DNA of 64,000 nt from positions 1,552,968 to 1,616,967 of the forward strand of contig NZ_DF968182.1 of NCBI RefSeq assembly GCF_001192835.1, read 5' to 3'. Made by a program: the position numbers and the translations under genes. The DNA comes from Lentimicrobium saccharophilum (lineage in GTDB: Bacteria > Bacteroidota > Bacteroidia > Bacteroidales > Lentimicrobiaceae). The notes below the pieces were generated by a model that saw nothing but the letters and a program-made list of their open reading frames with translations, was not told the origin of the DNA and made no database searches. Shown one piece after another: positions 19,744 through 28,085 of the stretch (within the stretch, counting starts at the first letter, position 1; every line of letters begins with the position of its first letter).

Positions 19744-20730
19744 TTATTCTATTCCGGCAAAATGTTTCATAAACTGGACCCTTTCGTAGGCTCCCGGATT
19801 TTCCACCTTTTTAAAGCTCATTTTACCGATGAAATCTTCTGTTTTTTCAAATCCATGTTTCTCCATCCAGGCCTTTAAACCGGCATTCATTTCATCAATG
19901 CGGCCGAACCCGTTTTTGTAAAGGGTTGAGGCGATCTGAACCGCTTTGGCACCTGCCAGCAACTGCTTGATCATGCCTTCACTGTCGTGGATTCCGGTGG
20001 ATGCACAAACATCGCAATACAACCTGTCGCTGAGCATGGCCACCCAGCGGAGGGAAGTTGAGATTTCTTCCGGAGAACTGAAGACATTGGTAGCAACCAC
20101 TTTCATGGTATCAATGTTTATATCCGGAGAATAAAACCGGTTAAACAACACAATGCCCTTGGCACCGGCCCATGAAAGCTTAAGGGCCATCTTGGCGAGT
20201 CCCGAGAAGTAATAACTGATTTTCAGTGCAACGGGAATGCGAACCTGTTTTTTCACTTCATCCAGGATGGTAAAATAAAGCTTCTCATTCTGTTCGGCCC
20301 CATGGGTAGGGTCACTGGGCATAACAAATATGTTCAGCTCCAGGGCATCCGCACCTGCATCTTCGATTTTCCGGGCAAATGTTGTCCATTCGTCTGAACT
20401 GATGCAGTTTATGCTGGCAATAATGGGGATCTGAACGGCATGCTTGGCATCCCTGATCAGCGTAAGATACTCTTCGAGCCGGTGGTTACGGCTGTAGTTC
20501 GAAATATAATCCAGCGCTTCGGGATAGATGTTTGAAGTGGTATCATGGGAGGATGTATGCGCGATTTCATGCATAATCTGTTCCTCGAAAAGCGATTTGA
20601 GCACCACCGCCCCCGCTCCCCTGCCGGCGAACTCTCTGATGTTTGCCAGTGAACTGGTTAGTCCTGAACTTCCAATAATTACAGGGCTGCTTAGTGTGAG
20701 GCCCATGTATTTGGTTTCGATATTTGCCAT
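19744..20730 (-). CDS. Dihydroorotate dehydrogenase-like FMN protein
   Basis: A 328-residue TIM-barrel flavoprotein of the dihydroorotate dehydrogenase/dihydropyrimidine dehydrogenase group. Evidence includes LSSPVIIGSSGLTSS at the N-terminus, ASINCISSDEW, DALELNIFV, PVALKISYYF (FMN-contact Lys) and LAGAKAVQIASTLY at the phosphate-binding end. It differs from true PyrD in the catalytic-loop region and is normally annotated only as PyrD-like. No pyr genes are nearby, so the reaction is unknown. It has its own promoter (20789-20796) and terminator. Confidence 0.87.
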   Translation of the reverse strand: MANIETKYMGLTLSSPVIIGSSGLTSSLANIREFAGRGAGAVVLKSLFEEQIMHEIAHTSSHDTTSNIYPEALDYISNYSRNHRLEEYLTLIRDAKHAVQIPIIASINCISSDEWTTFARKIEDAGADALELNIFVMPSDPTHGAEQNEKLYFTILDEVKKQVRIPVALKISYYFSGLAKMALKLSWAGAKGIVLFNRFYSPDINIDTMKVVATNVFSSPEEISTSLRWVAMLSDRLYCDVCASTGIHDSEGMIKQLLAGAKAVQIASTLYKNGFGRIDEMNAGLKAWMEKHGFEKTEDFIGKMSFKKVENPGAYERVQFMKHFAGIE

Positions 20731-20788
20731 AATACCCTGATTTAAATTCCAGTTATGCTGAAGGCTTCCCTTTCCGGATTTGTGTTAA

Positions 20789-20796
20789 CAAATTTA
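20789..20796 (-). promoter_or_regulatory. -7 box of the dihydroorotate dehydrogenase-like gene
   Basis: TAAATTTG on the minus strand, 58 nt before the ATG. Confidence 0.45.
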
Positions 20797-20902
20797 GTGA
20801 TAGAATTCAAAACTCCTAACAAGCCTTGATATTTCTATGTAAAAAGTTATATAAATCCTGCTTTTCAGAAGCTTCAACAAGGACCCTGAATTCGCCGGAG
20901 CC

Positions 20903-22522
20903 TTACATTGCTATGCTCAACTTCCTGAAAAGCATTTCGTTGTTCATTGCCTCGACAGCCTGCATCAGCTCATGATCAATGGGGCTGATCACTTCGAAAT
21001 AAGCGCTTACATCGAAAAGATTTCTCGCGATCAGGCCTTTAAGAATGTGCCTGATCTCATTACCGGAGCGCACCAGTCCTTCCTCATCGGCTGGCACCCC
21101 TTTCTCCGCTGCAAAATCAACAAATTGCTGTAAAAATGCATCATCAACCAAAAAACCTGTTTTAAAGGAAGCGATATCGGGATAAATAGCCTGAAGCTGT
21201 CCCCTGCGGCTATCCAGATAATCAATCACGTATTCGTTGAGCAGGCCTTTTCGCCATAAATCAGTATAATATCTCGAAGAGGTCGTTGTATCAAGCGGAA
21301 TAAATACATCGGGCATAATACCGCCACCGCCATAAACAACGCGTTTCGAAGGGGTAAAATATTTTATGGAGTCAGGAAATCTGATGCTGTCGGCCGATAC
21401 AAACTCTCCATGCCTGAACCTTTTGGTAAGGTCTGCGTAATAATCCTCCACTCCGTCCTCATATGGCTTCTGGATAGAACGACCCGAAGGAGTGTAATAG
21501 CGGGCAGTTGTCAGCCTCACCACAGAACTGTCGGGCAGATTGAACGGACGCTGCACCAGCCCTTTGCCGAAAGACCTGCGGCCGAGAACGATTCCACGGT
21601 CCCAGTCCTGCACTGCCCCTGCCACAATCTCACTGGCTGAAGCGCTGCTTTCATTCACCATAACGATCAGTCTGCCCTTTTCAAAACCACCCCTTGAAGT
21701 GGCCTTGAAATCCATTCGGGGACTGCGCAAACCCTCTGTATAAACGATCAGTTTATCCGTTGGAAGGAATTCATCCGAAAGGTCAATGGCAATATCCAGA
21801 AATCCGCCCGAATTGTTGCGCAGGTCGAGTATAAGGTTCTTCATCCCCTGTTTTTTCAGGGCCATAATCGATTCCTTCACTTCCTGGAGGGATGTGCGGG
21901 CAAAGCGGGTAAGCTTGATGTAACCGATATCGGCATTAAGCATGAAAGTGGCGTCAACGCTGTTGAGGGGAATTTTATCGCGGGTAATGACATATTCGAT
22001 CAGTTCTTTCCGGCCTTTCCTTTTAATACCCACCGTTACCTTGGTGCCTTTGGGCCCGCGGAGGCGTTCCATCACGTAGTTATTGGTCACTTTCTTGCCG
22101 AAAGCATCCTCTCCGTTAATGGTGATGATTTTATCACCGGCCAGAATCCCGAGTTTATCGGAAGGCCCTCCGGGAACCGCGGCAACAACAAGTATGGTAT
22201 CATGAAACAACTGAAACTGAATGCCTACCCCGTCAAAGTTTCCCTGCAAAGGTTCATTGGCTCTTTTTACCTCTTCCTTGGAGAGATAGACCGAATGAGG
22301 ATCCAGCTCTTTCAGCATGGCCTCAATGGCACTCTCGGTAAGCTTCGCTGAATTGGCGGTGTCAACATAGTAATAACTGATTATCTGCAGCAAAGAAGAG
22401 AACTTCTGGGAGGTTGACCGGGAATCAATCCGCTGCTGGGCATGGAGGGATTCAGCAGGTAAACCGGCAACAAACAGGAAAATAATGAAAAGTGCGGAAA
22501 ATCCGGAACGTTGAACAGACAT
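20903..22522 (-). CDS. S41 C-terminal processing peptidase
   Basis: A 539-residue periplasmic serine protease of the CtpA/Prc family. It has an N-terminal signal peptide or membrane anchor, then a helical segment (YYYVDTANSAKLTESAIEAM). A PDZ domain follows with GGPSDKLGILAGDKIITINGE. The catalytic core has Ser in NESSASASEI and Lys in SFGKGLVQ, the Ser-Lys dyad. An extra C-terminal region of about 150 residues follows, as is common in Bacteroidota members. It trims C-termini of envelope proteins or takes part in their quality control. It is monocistronic with a promoter at 22563. Confidence 0.94.
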   Translation of the reverse strand: MSVQRSGFSALFIIFLFVAGLPAESLHAQQRIDSRSTSQKFSSLLQIISYYYVDTANSAKLTESAIEAMLKELDPHSVYLSKEEVKRANEPLQGNFDGVGIQFQLFHDTILVVAAVPGGPSDKLGILAGDKIITINGEDAFGKKVTNNYVMERLRGPKGTKVTVGIKRKGRKELIEYVITRDKIPLNSVDATFMLNADIGYIKLTRFARTSLQEVKESIMALKKQGMKNLILDLRNNSGGFLDIAIDLSDEFLPTDKLIVYTEGLRSPRMDFKATSRGGFEKGRLIVMVNESSASASEIVAGAVQDWDRGIVLGRRSFGKGLVQRPFNLPDSSVVRLTTARYYTPSGRSIQKPYEDGVEDYYADLTKRFRHGEFVSADSIRFPDSIKYFTPSKRVVYGGGGIMPDVFIPLDTTTSSRYYTDLWRKGLLNEYVIDYLDSRRGQLQAIYPDIASFKTGFLVDDAFLQQFVDFAAEKGVPADEEGLVRSGNEIRHILKGLIARNLFDVSAYFEVISPIDHELMQAVEAMNNEMLFRKLSIAM

Positions 22523-22562
22523 CTTGGGTAGTTTTTAAAGTTCTTTTTCAGGAAAAGAGTGA

Positions 22563-22570
22563 CAAAAATA
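22563..22570 (-). promoter_or_regulatory. -7 box of the S41 peptidase gene
   Basis: TATTTTTG on the minus strand, 40 nt before the ATG at 22522. Confidence 0.45.
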
Positions 22571-22704
22571 AGCATAAAATCAGGTCACATCATAAACAAT
22601 TGGCAATCATATGGGTTTAATAGAGTTAAATAAATATAAAATCCGGCCGGACAGACCAGACCTGACCTGACACACTCAGTTTACAATCCTTAACCACATC
22701 GGGC

Positions 22705-23418
22705 GTGAAAAGAAGTTTTCTTTCTGCTATAACGCTGCTTATATTTTCAGCTTTTGTTATTCTGTCGTGTAAACATGAACCGGAAGTTATCCCTGAACAA
22801 CCGGATCCGACAGATACCATCGCTGCAGGCATTCCCTGCAGTCCTGACACAGCCTATTTTGTCAATGATGTGCTTCCCATTCTCGTTTCAGGTTGTGCCA
22901 TGTCAGGTTGCCACGATGCCGCTTCGGCGAGCGACGGCGTGGTGCTTACCTCCTATAACAGTGTAATGAATACTGCAGATATCCGGCCGGGCAACCCGGA
23001 CGACAGCGACCTGTACGAACGGATTACCGATAACGACCTTGATGACCGTATGCCCCCGCCTCCCATGGCTGCGCTTTCACCGGAGCAGATACAGACCATC
23101 AGGCGCTGGATTACCCAGGGTGCCAAAAACAATTACTGTGACAACAGCTGCGATACTACAGCATTTACTTTCAATGCCATCATTCTTCCGCTGATAAACA
23201 ACAACTGCAAAGGTTGTCACAGCGGAGCCCAGCCTTCCGGAAATATCAGGCTTGAGGATTATGCGACCATCCGGCAGGCTGCGGTAAACGGATCACTTTA
23301 TGGTGCGGTCAGTCATCAGCCCGGGTTTTCGCCCATGCCTCAGAATGCCGCAAAACTGCCCGATTGCAACATCACCCAAATCAGAAAATGGATAGAAAAT
23401 GGAACGCCGAATAATTAA
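22705..23418 (+). CDS. Cytochrome c-like lipoprotein with CX4CH and CXXCH motifs
   Basis: 237 residues from a GTG start. The lipobox VILSC places the anchor at Cys22. Two candidate haem-binding units follow: CAMSGCH at 64-70, a CX4CH spacing, and CKGCH at 168-172, the normal CXXCH. Each is followed by a MP segment (MPPPP at 116, MPQN at 211) that could supply the distal Met, and by a conserved R-W-I-x-x-G helix end (RRWITQGA, RKWIENGT). The protein is an internal duplication of this small cytochrome module. Electron transfer at the cell surface is inferred, not shown. The next gene overlaps its end by 20 bp. Confidence 0.82.
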   Translation: MKRSFLSAITLLIFSAFVILSCKHEPEVIPEQPDPTDTIAAGIPCSPDTAYFVNDVLPILVSGCAMSGCHDAASASDGVVLTSYNSVMNTADIRPGNPDDSDLYERITDNDLDDRMPPPPMAALSPEQIQTIRRWITQGAKNNYCDNSCDTTAFTFNAIILPLINNNCKGCHSGAQPSGNIRLEDYATIRQAAVNGSLYGAVSHQPGFSPMPQNAAKLPDCNITQIRKWIENGTPNN

Positions 23419-23803
23419 TTCCGGGCATCGTGTTTTTGCGAAGATAATCCCGCTTGCATTCCTCCTGATATTTGTCAGTTCCTGTTATTACGATAACGAA
23501 GAATATCTCTATCCCGGTTTACCCGGAAGTGAATGCGACACTACCGGAGTTACTTATTCCGGCACAGTGGCACCATTGATGGCTTCAAACTGCAACGCCT
23601 GTCACAGCCCTGTTGCTCCTTCGGGCAATGTAGTTACCAGCACCTTTGACGGATTAAAGACCGCAGTAAACAGCGGGATATTCTGGAAAGCCATCAATCA
23701 TGAAGCAGGCGCTTCTCCCATGCCCCAGGGGGGCAATAAACTGCCCGCCTGCGACCTGAAAAAGATAAAAGCCTGGATCGATGCCGGTGCACCACAGAAC
23801 TAA
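23399..23803 (+). CDS. Small cytochrome c-like lipoprotein
   Basis: 134 residues with a lipobox FVSSC (Cys29) and one CXXCH motif, CNACH at 65-69. A MPQGGNKLPAC segment and KIKAWIDAGAPQN at the end follow. It is a single copy of the module that occurs twice in the preceding protein, and its start lies inside that gene (20-bp overlap), which suggests coupled translation. The two and the following DUF5777 barrel gene (18 bp later) look like one operon. Confidence 0.82.
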   Translation: MERRIINSGHRVFAKIIPLAFLLIFVSSCYYDNEEYLYPGLPGSECDTTGVTYSGTVAPLMASNCNACHSPVAPSGNVVTSTFDGLKTAVNSGIFWKAINHEAGASPMPQGGNKLPACDLKKIKAWIDAGAPQN

Positions 23804-23821
23804 CCCTATAAATAGCCAGCA

Positions 23822-24724
23822 ATGAGCAGAACGAATGCTATTTTCATCCTGATTCTTTTGCTTCTCACAGGTAAATTTTCGTCACTGCGCGCGCAGGAGC
23901 TTATGGATCTGTTCGGAGAAGAGGAGCCGGTGACCGAATATACCTATGCAACTTTCAAAACAACCCGGGTCGTCAGCGGACATTCAGTTGAAAATCCGGC
24001 CAACGGAGTATTGTTGTTTATGATCTCGCACCGTTTTGGCAAACTCAACTCAGGCGCTTATGATCTTTTCGGGCTAGACCAGGCAACCATCAGGCTCGGT
24101 TTCGAATACGGCATCAACGAATGGCTGAGTGCAGGATTCGGCCGGAGTTCATATCAGAAAACCTACGACGGGTTTCTCAAGGCAAAAGTATTAAGACAAA
24201 GCAGCGGAAAGAAAAGCATGCCGCTAAGCCTGACATATTTTACTTCCATGGATCTGTTTTCGCTGAAGTGGCAGGATAAAGAGCGAAAAAATTACTTCAC
24301 CTCCCGCATGACTTTTGTGCATCAGATATTGCTTGCGCGCAAGTTTAACGACAACCTTTCATTACAGTTCACTCCGACATTTATTCACAAAAACCTGGTT
24401 GCAGGCACCAACGATGACAATGACACCTTTGCCATGGGGCTGGGCGGCCGGATTAAGCTAACCCGAAGGACCAGCCTGAATGCAGAATATTTTTACCTCA
24501 TGCCCGGCAGCACTGCAGATAATTTCGTCAACCCGTTGTCACTGGGATTCGATATTGAAACCGGAGGCCATGTATTTCAGCTGCATTTTACCAACGCCCA
24601 GCCTATGTTTGAGCGGGGACTCATTACAGAAACCAGAGGTAAATGGACAAACGGGGATATCTATTTCGGATTTAACATCAGCAGGGTCTTTACACTGAAA
24701 AAGCCCGCTGAATTCAGGGAATAA
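23822..24724 (+). CDS. DUF5777 beta-barrel protein
   Basis: 300 residues with a signal peptide ending near LRAQ, then alternating amphipathic strands typical of an outer-membrane beta-barrel. The start of the mature protein (LFGEEEPVTEYTYATFKTTRV) and phrases such as NPANGVLLFMISHRFGKLN match the DUF5777 family. Family members often lie next to cytochrome-like lipoproteins, as here. The role is unknown; holding or serving the two lipoproteins at the outer membrane is an inference. Confidence 0.85.
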   Translation: MSRTNAIFILILLLLTGKFSSLRAQELMDLFGEEEPVTEYTYATFKTTRVVSGHSVENPANGVLLFMISHRFGKLNSGAYDLFGLDQATIRLGFEYGINEWLSAGFGRSSYQKTYDGFLKAKVLRQSSGKKSMPLSLTYFTSMDLFSLKWQDKERKNYFTSRMTFVHQILLARKFNDNLSLQFTPTFIHKNLVAGTNDDNDTFAMGLGGRIKLTRRTSLNAEYFYLMPGSTADNFVNPLSLGFDIETGGHVFQLHFTNAQPMFERGLITETRGKWTNGDIYFGFNISRVFTLKKPAEFRE

Positions 24725-24772
24725 TTTTTGATACATTCGCAGAAGTATCTTATTCACATTAAAACAACTATT

Positions 24773-25513
24773 TTGGTACTTCAGGATGAAAAACGCAGGC
24801 TGGTAACCGGTGTAGTCACTTTTGCCATTATAACCGCCGTTCTGTGGCTTGTGAAAGGCGTAGAACTGGCGGGTGGCTTTTCTTTCGGTACGCTGGGTAT
24901 CTTACCGCTCCAGGCCAGGGGATTGCCGGGAATTATCTTTTCGCCCCTGATTCATGCCGATTTGGCACATCTGACTGCCAATTCGGCTCCGTTTTTTCTG
25001 CTTGGGGCCGCCCTGGTTTATTATTACCCTAAAGAAGCCATGAAGATTTTTATCCAGCTCTGGCTGATAACCGGGCTTTGGGTGTGGCTCTTTGCCAGGG
25101 GCAACAGTTTTCATGTGGGCGCCAGCGGGGTGGTTTATGCCCTGGCATCTTTTCATTTCACCAATGGCCTGATCAAGCGCGAACCGCGTCTGATGGCTTT
25201 CGGACTGCTGGTCATTTTCCTTTACGGAAGTATGATCTGGGGGTTCTTTCCCGATTTCTTCCCTGAAAAGAACATTTCATGGGAATCGCACCTGATGGGC
25301 GCAGTAGCCGGTTTTGTAATGGCTCTTTACTACCGGAAAAGCGGCCCGCAGCCAAAGCAGTATGACTGGGAAGATGAAGAGGAGGATACGGAAACCCCGA
25401 CCACGGATATCCCTGATGACATTGCACCCGGAGCAACAGACCAAACAGCACCTGCAAAGGAAATACAAATCAGCTACGAATACTCCCCGGATAAAAAACC
25501 CAAACCGGAGTGA
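24773..25513 (+). CDS. Rhomboid family intramembrane serine protease
   Basis: About 246 residues with six membrane segments. Counting from the longer TTG start at 24728, the catalytic Ser is 133 in HVGASG and the catalytic His is 188 in WESHLMG. HADLAHLTANS at 76-86 gives the His/Asn pair of the oxyanion site. A hydrophilic acidic tail of about 60 residues ends the protein. No ATG fits the frame: TTG at 24773 (giving MVLQDEKRR) leaves a normal short N-terminus, while TTG at 24728 is the longer choice. It follows DUF5777 directly and may be read with it. The substrate is unknown. Confidence 0.88.
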   Translation: MVLQDEKRRLVTGVVTFAIITAVLWLVKGVELAGGFSFGTLGILPLQARGLPGIIFSPLIHADLAHLTANSAPFFLLGAALVYYYPKEAMKIFIQLWLITGLWVWLFARGNSFHVGASGVVYALASFHFTNGLIKREPRLMAFGLLVIFLYGSMIWGFFPDFFPEKNISWESHLMGAVAGFVMALYYRKSGPQPKQYDWEDEEEDTETPTTDIPDDIAPGATDQTAPAKEIQISYEYSPDKKPKPE

Positions 25514-25619
25514 TCCAGGTCAACCGGAGCTGTTGAACAATGCTTATACTAAAGCGGATGAATCAGTACATTTCAGGAAAACACGCTGACATCGTTTACC
25601 AATCCGATGGCATCTGCCA

Positions 25620-27002
25620 TTATAACCTGCGTTGCCTGCTGATCAGGTTCATGGCCCGTTTCTGAAAAGCCCTCAACCTTACGAACAGCAGGATCGACAT
25701 CATCGCGAAAAATGCGAGCAATCCCGCCAGCAGATAATAACCGGCTTTACCACTGATCAGCTGATTTTGACCGGTCTCTTGCTGCGATGCCATGGCTTTT
25801 TCTGCATTTATTGCGGCATACCATGACGAATCTGCTGTTGCATTGTAATTTGTCAGATATACCTGGGCACTGTCGAACTCCTGCAGCGCCGCATAGCTCA
25901 GCATGGTATTGGCATACATCACCCTGATTTCCTGCCTGAGGGCAAGGTCACGGGCAATGGAGACGGCTTTTGTAAAATATCCGATCGCTCCGTGGAAGTC
26001 ATGTTTCTTCATCAGCAACTCACCGATTGAATTAAGGCAGATCGCCGTGCTCCGCTTATCTTCAAGCTGCTGGTTGTTTTTCAGTGCCTGAAAAAAGTAA
26101 CCGAGCGCTTTATCGTATTCGCCGAGCCTTGTGTACATTTTCCCCAGGTTATCAAGGGTGGTAGCCATACCGGCCACATCTCCCAGATCATCACGCAGGG
26201 CCAGCGCCTGACTGAAGTAATTGACCGCCTTGGTATCCTGACGGGTATTCTGGTAAACTCCTCCAATATTGTTATAGCAATAAGCCAGGCTGTAATTGTC
26301 CATGGTTATCTTCGAAAGGGAAGCCGCCTCCAGTAAAATTTCCAGCGCTTTATCGGGCAACTTATCATTAATATAGACCGTACCCATATTGATTTTCACA
26401 TCAATAATCCTGGCTGTATCGCGGTTTTCAGATGCAATACGCAGCACATCACCAAAAATCTGAAGAGCTTTACCATTATTACCCATATAACTGTAAATGG
26501 TTCCCGTGTTGATCATTCCGCTGGTTGCTCCTGCAGTATCACCCAAATCAAGCTTTAAGCGGACCGACTCATCAAAACAGTCAATTGCACGGGAATAATC
26601 GCCCCTCTCCTGATAAATCACCCCGAGGTTATTGAGACTGGCAGCAATTCCCTTGTCGTCTTTGACCTTTTCGTATAAAATAATGGCGGAATCAAACTGC
26701 CGGGCTGCAGTTTCCAGATCTCCGGTCATAAAATTCAGCACCCCGGTGAACCTGTATACCCTGGCAATTGAAGGAATATGGTTTACCCTCCGGGCCTCGT
26801 TCATCGCCATTGTTGCCAGTTGCATGGCCTGATCCGGGTTGCTGTTACGCAATTCATTTGCCCGGCTGACAAGATTTTCAACACCGGGCAACACCTGCGT
26901 AACGCCCCTGAAAGGACTTAAAACAGGCAGCAAAGCAAGCAAGGCAGGCAATAATTTACCGCGGGAAAACTTCAGAAAAATATTTAAAACCCCTTGTTTC
27001 AT
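25620..27002 (-). CDS. TPR protein with C-terminal membrane anchor
   Basis: 460 residues: an N-terminal signal peptide or TM, then about eight tetratricopeptide repeats (for example ASLNNLGVIYQERGDYSRAIDCFDESV and TTLDNLGKMYTRLGEYDKALGYF type units). One TM lies near the end, followed by only about 20 basic residues. Related Bacteroidota proteins often carry a kinase or a DNA-binding domain after this TM, and here none is present. It starts 5 bp after the helix-hairpin-helix gene and is the last gene of the NSS operon. It probably acts as a periplasmic protein-binding scaffold. Confidence 0.88.
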   Translation of the reverse strand: MKQGVLNIFLKFSRGKLLPALLALLPVLSPFRGVTQVLPGVENLVSRANELRNSNPDQAMQLATMAMNEARRVNHIPSIARVYRFTGVLNFMTGDLETAARQFDSAIILYEKVKDDKGIAASLNNLGVIYQERGDYSRAIDCFDESVRLKLDLGDTAGATSGMINTGTIYSYMGNNGKALQIFGDVLRIASENRDTARIIDVKINMGTVYINDKLPDKALEILLEAASLSKITMDNYSLAYCYNNIGGVYQNTRQDTKAVNYFSQALALRDDLGDVAGMATTLDNLGKMYTRLGEYDKALGYFFQALKNNQQLEDKRSTAICLNSIGELLMKKHDFHGAIGYFTKAVSIARDLALRQEIRVMYANTMLSYAALQEFDSAQVYLTNYNATADSSWYAAINAEKAMASQQETGQNQLISGKAGYYLLAGLLAFFAMMSILLFVRLRAFQKRAMNLISRQRRL

Positions 27003-27007
27003 AAGTA

Positions 27008-27931
27008 TCAGTTCACAGTCAGATATGGTCTGAGTTTAATATAAAGGTCCTCGTATATCAGCGGAATTTCGAGCAATTCATCAGGGGAAGCATAACTTCC
27101 TTTTCGTATCCGTTTATCTATGATGGCTTTTGCAATGTAATAGTCAATGTATGGATGGGCCCGCAGTTCGTCCATGGTTGCCGTATTGATATTTACTTTT
27201 CTGATGAGCGAGGCATCGGCAAAAACGCCTTTGCTGATCTGACTGAACCTTATACTGTCCATGCCATATACTTCGAGCAACTGCCGGGCATCGGAATAAC
27301 CTCCCAGCTTCTCGCGGTAACGGATGATCCTGCGTGCAAAAGCCGGGCCTATTCCCCTGACCTTTACCAGGCCCGCCGAATCGGAGCTGTTCAGTTCTGT
27401 GTGCTCATCTGCAAACCGGTTTAACGGATAAGAACGTTCCGGCTGATTTTCACTCCCGGGAGCCGGAGAACTGGCAGATTCAATCCTGACAAAAGGTTCC
27501 AGAAGAGCATAAATCTCATCATTGACAGCATAAAGTTTCCGCAGGTCTTCCTTTTTGAAGAACCTCCCGCCCTTCTCCCTGAACTTCAGAATGCTACCGG
27601 CCTGTTTTTCAGTGAATCCGAGCCTGACCCAGCCTGCCTGATCCAAAGTATTAGGGTCAAAATCAAAAGGATGGAACCTGTCCCTTAATGCAGACCTGTC
27701 GGGTCGTGTAAAATCAAAACTGTGCTGATCCGCCTGCGCCACCGATGCTTCCTGTTTCAGGAAAGCATCAATTTCGGCCGCAAATGAGCCATCGCTAAAC
27801 GGCTCGGGCGTTCTGTACTTAATGTAAATGCGAGGCACAAGCACCAGGATAACAACCAGCAGAATCACGATCAGAATGGCATTGCGTTCCGATTTGCCAA
27901 AATGAAAATACTCTTTCAGCCGGTTATTCAC
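27008..27931 (-). CDS. Membrane-anchored helix-hairpin-helix protein (ComEA-like)
   Basis: 307 residues: a short cytoplasmic N-terminus (EYFHFGKSERNA), one TM at about 17-34, then three helix-hairpin-helix units. The clearest are VKVRGIGPAFARRIIRYREK and VNINTATMDELRAHPYI, which match the ComEA-type DNA-binding HhH. In this phylum such proteins are common and only some act in DNA uptake. It lies 10 bp after the 47-residue membrane peptide and 5 bp before the TPR gene. Its link to the transporter is unexplained. Confidence 0.87.
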   Translation of the reverse strand: MNNRLKEYFHFGKSERNAILIVILLVVILVLVPRIYIKYRTPEPFSDGSFAAEIDAFLKQEASVAQADQHSFDFTRPDRSALRDRFHPFDFDPNTLDQAGWVRLGFTEKQAGSILKFREKGGRFFKKEDLRKLYAVNDEIYALLEPFVRIESASSPAPGSENQPERSYPLNRFADEHTELNSSDSAGLVKVRGIGPAFARRIIRYREKLGGYSDARQLLEVYGMDSIRFSQISKGVFADASLIRKVNINTATMDELRAHPYIDYYIAKAIIDKRIRKGSYASPDELLEIPLIYEDLYIKLRPYLTVN

Positions 27932-27941
27932 GGGACGGAGA

Positions 27942-28085
27942 TTATCGTTCTACATCATCATTTTCAATATAGGAATCAGGTTCAGGTTTTGGTTTCGACA
28001 CCAGCACACGATAGAAAAAGTATACGGTGAGCACTACCACAACCAGCTGGACAACAATCATAAGTATCAAAGCTGAAGCATTCAT
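27942..28085 (-). CDS. 47-residue single-pass membrane peptide, candidate NSS transporter small subunit (MetS-like)
   Basis: This gene is small and easily missed. Read from the ATG at 28085 it gives MNASALILMIVVQLVVVVLT followed by VYFFYRVLVSKPKPEPDSYI and ENDDVER. Residues 5-29 are one membrane helix, followed by a short charged tail. Its start shares one base with the transporter stop (TGATG), which implies coupled translation. This layout and size match the small subunits found after some bacterial NSS transporters, of which MetS next to MetP in Corynebacterium is the described case. The homology is inferred from position and topology only. Confidence 0.75.
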   Translation of the reverse strand: MNASALILMIVVQLVVVVLTVYFFYRVLVSKPKPEPDSYIENDDVER

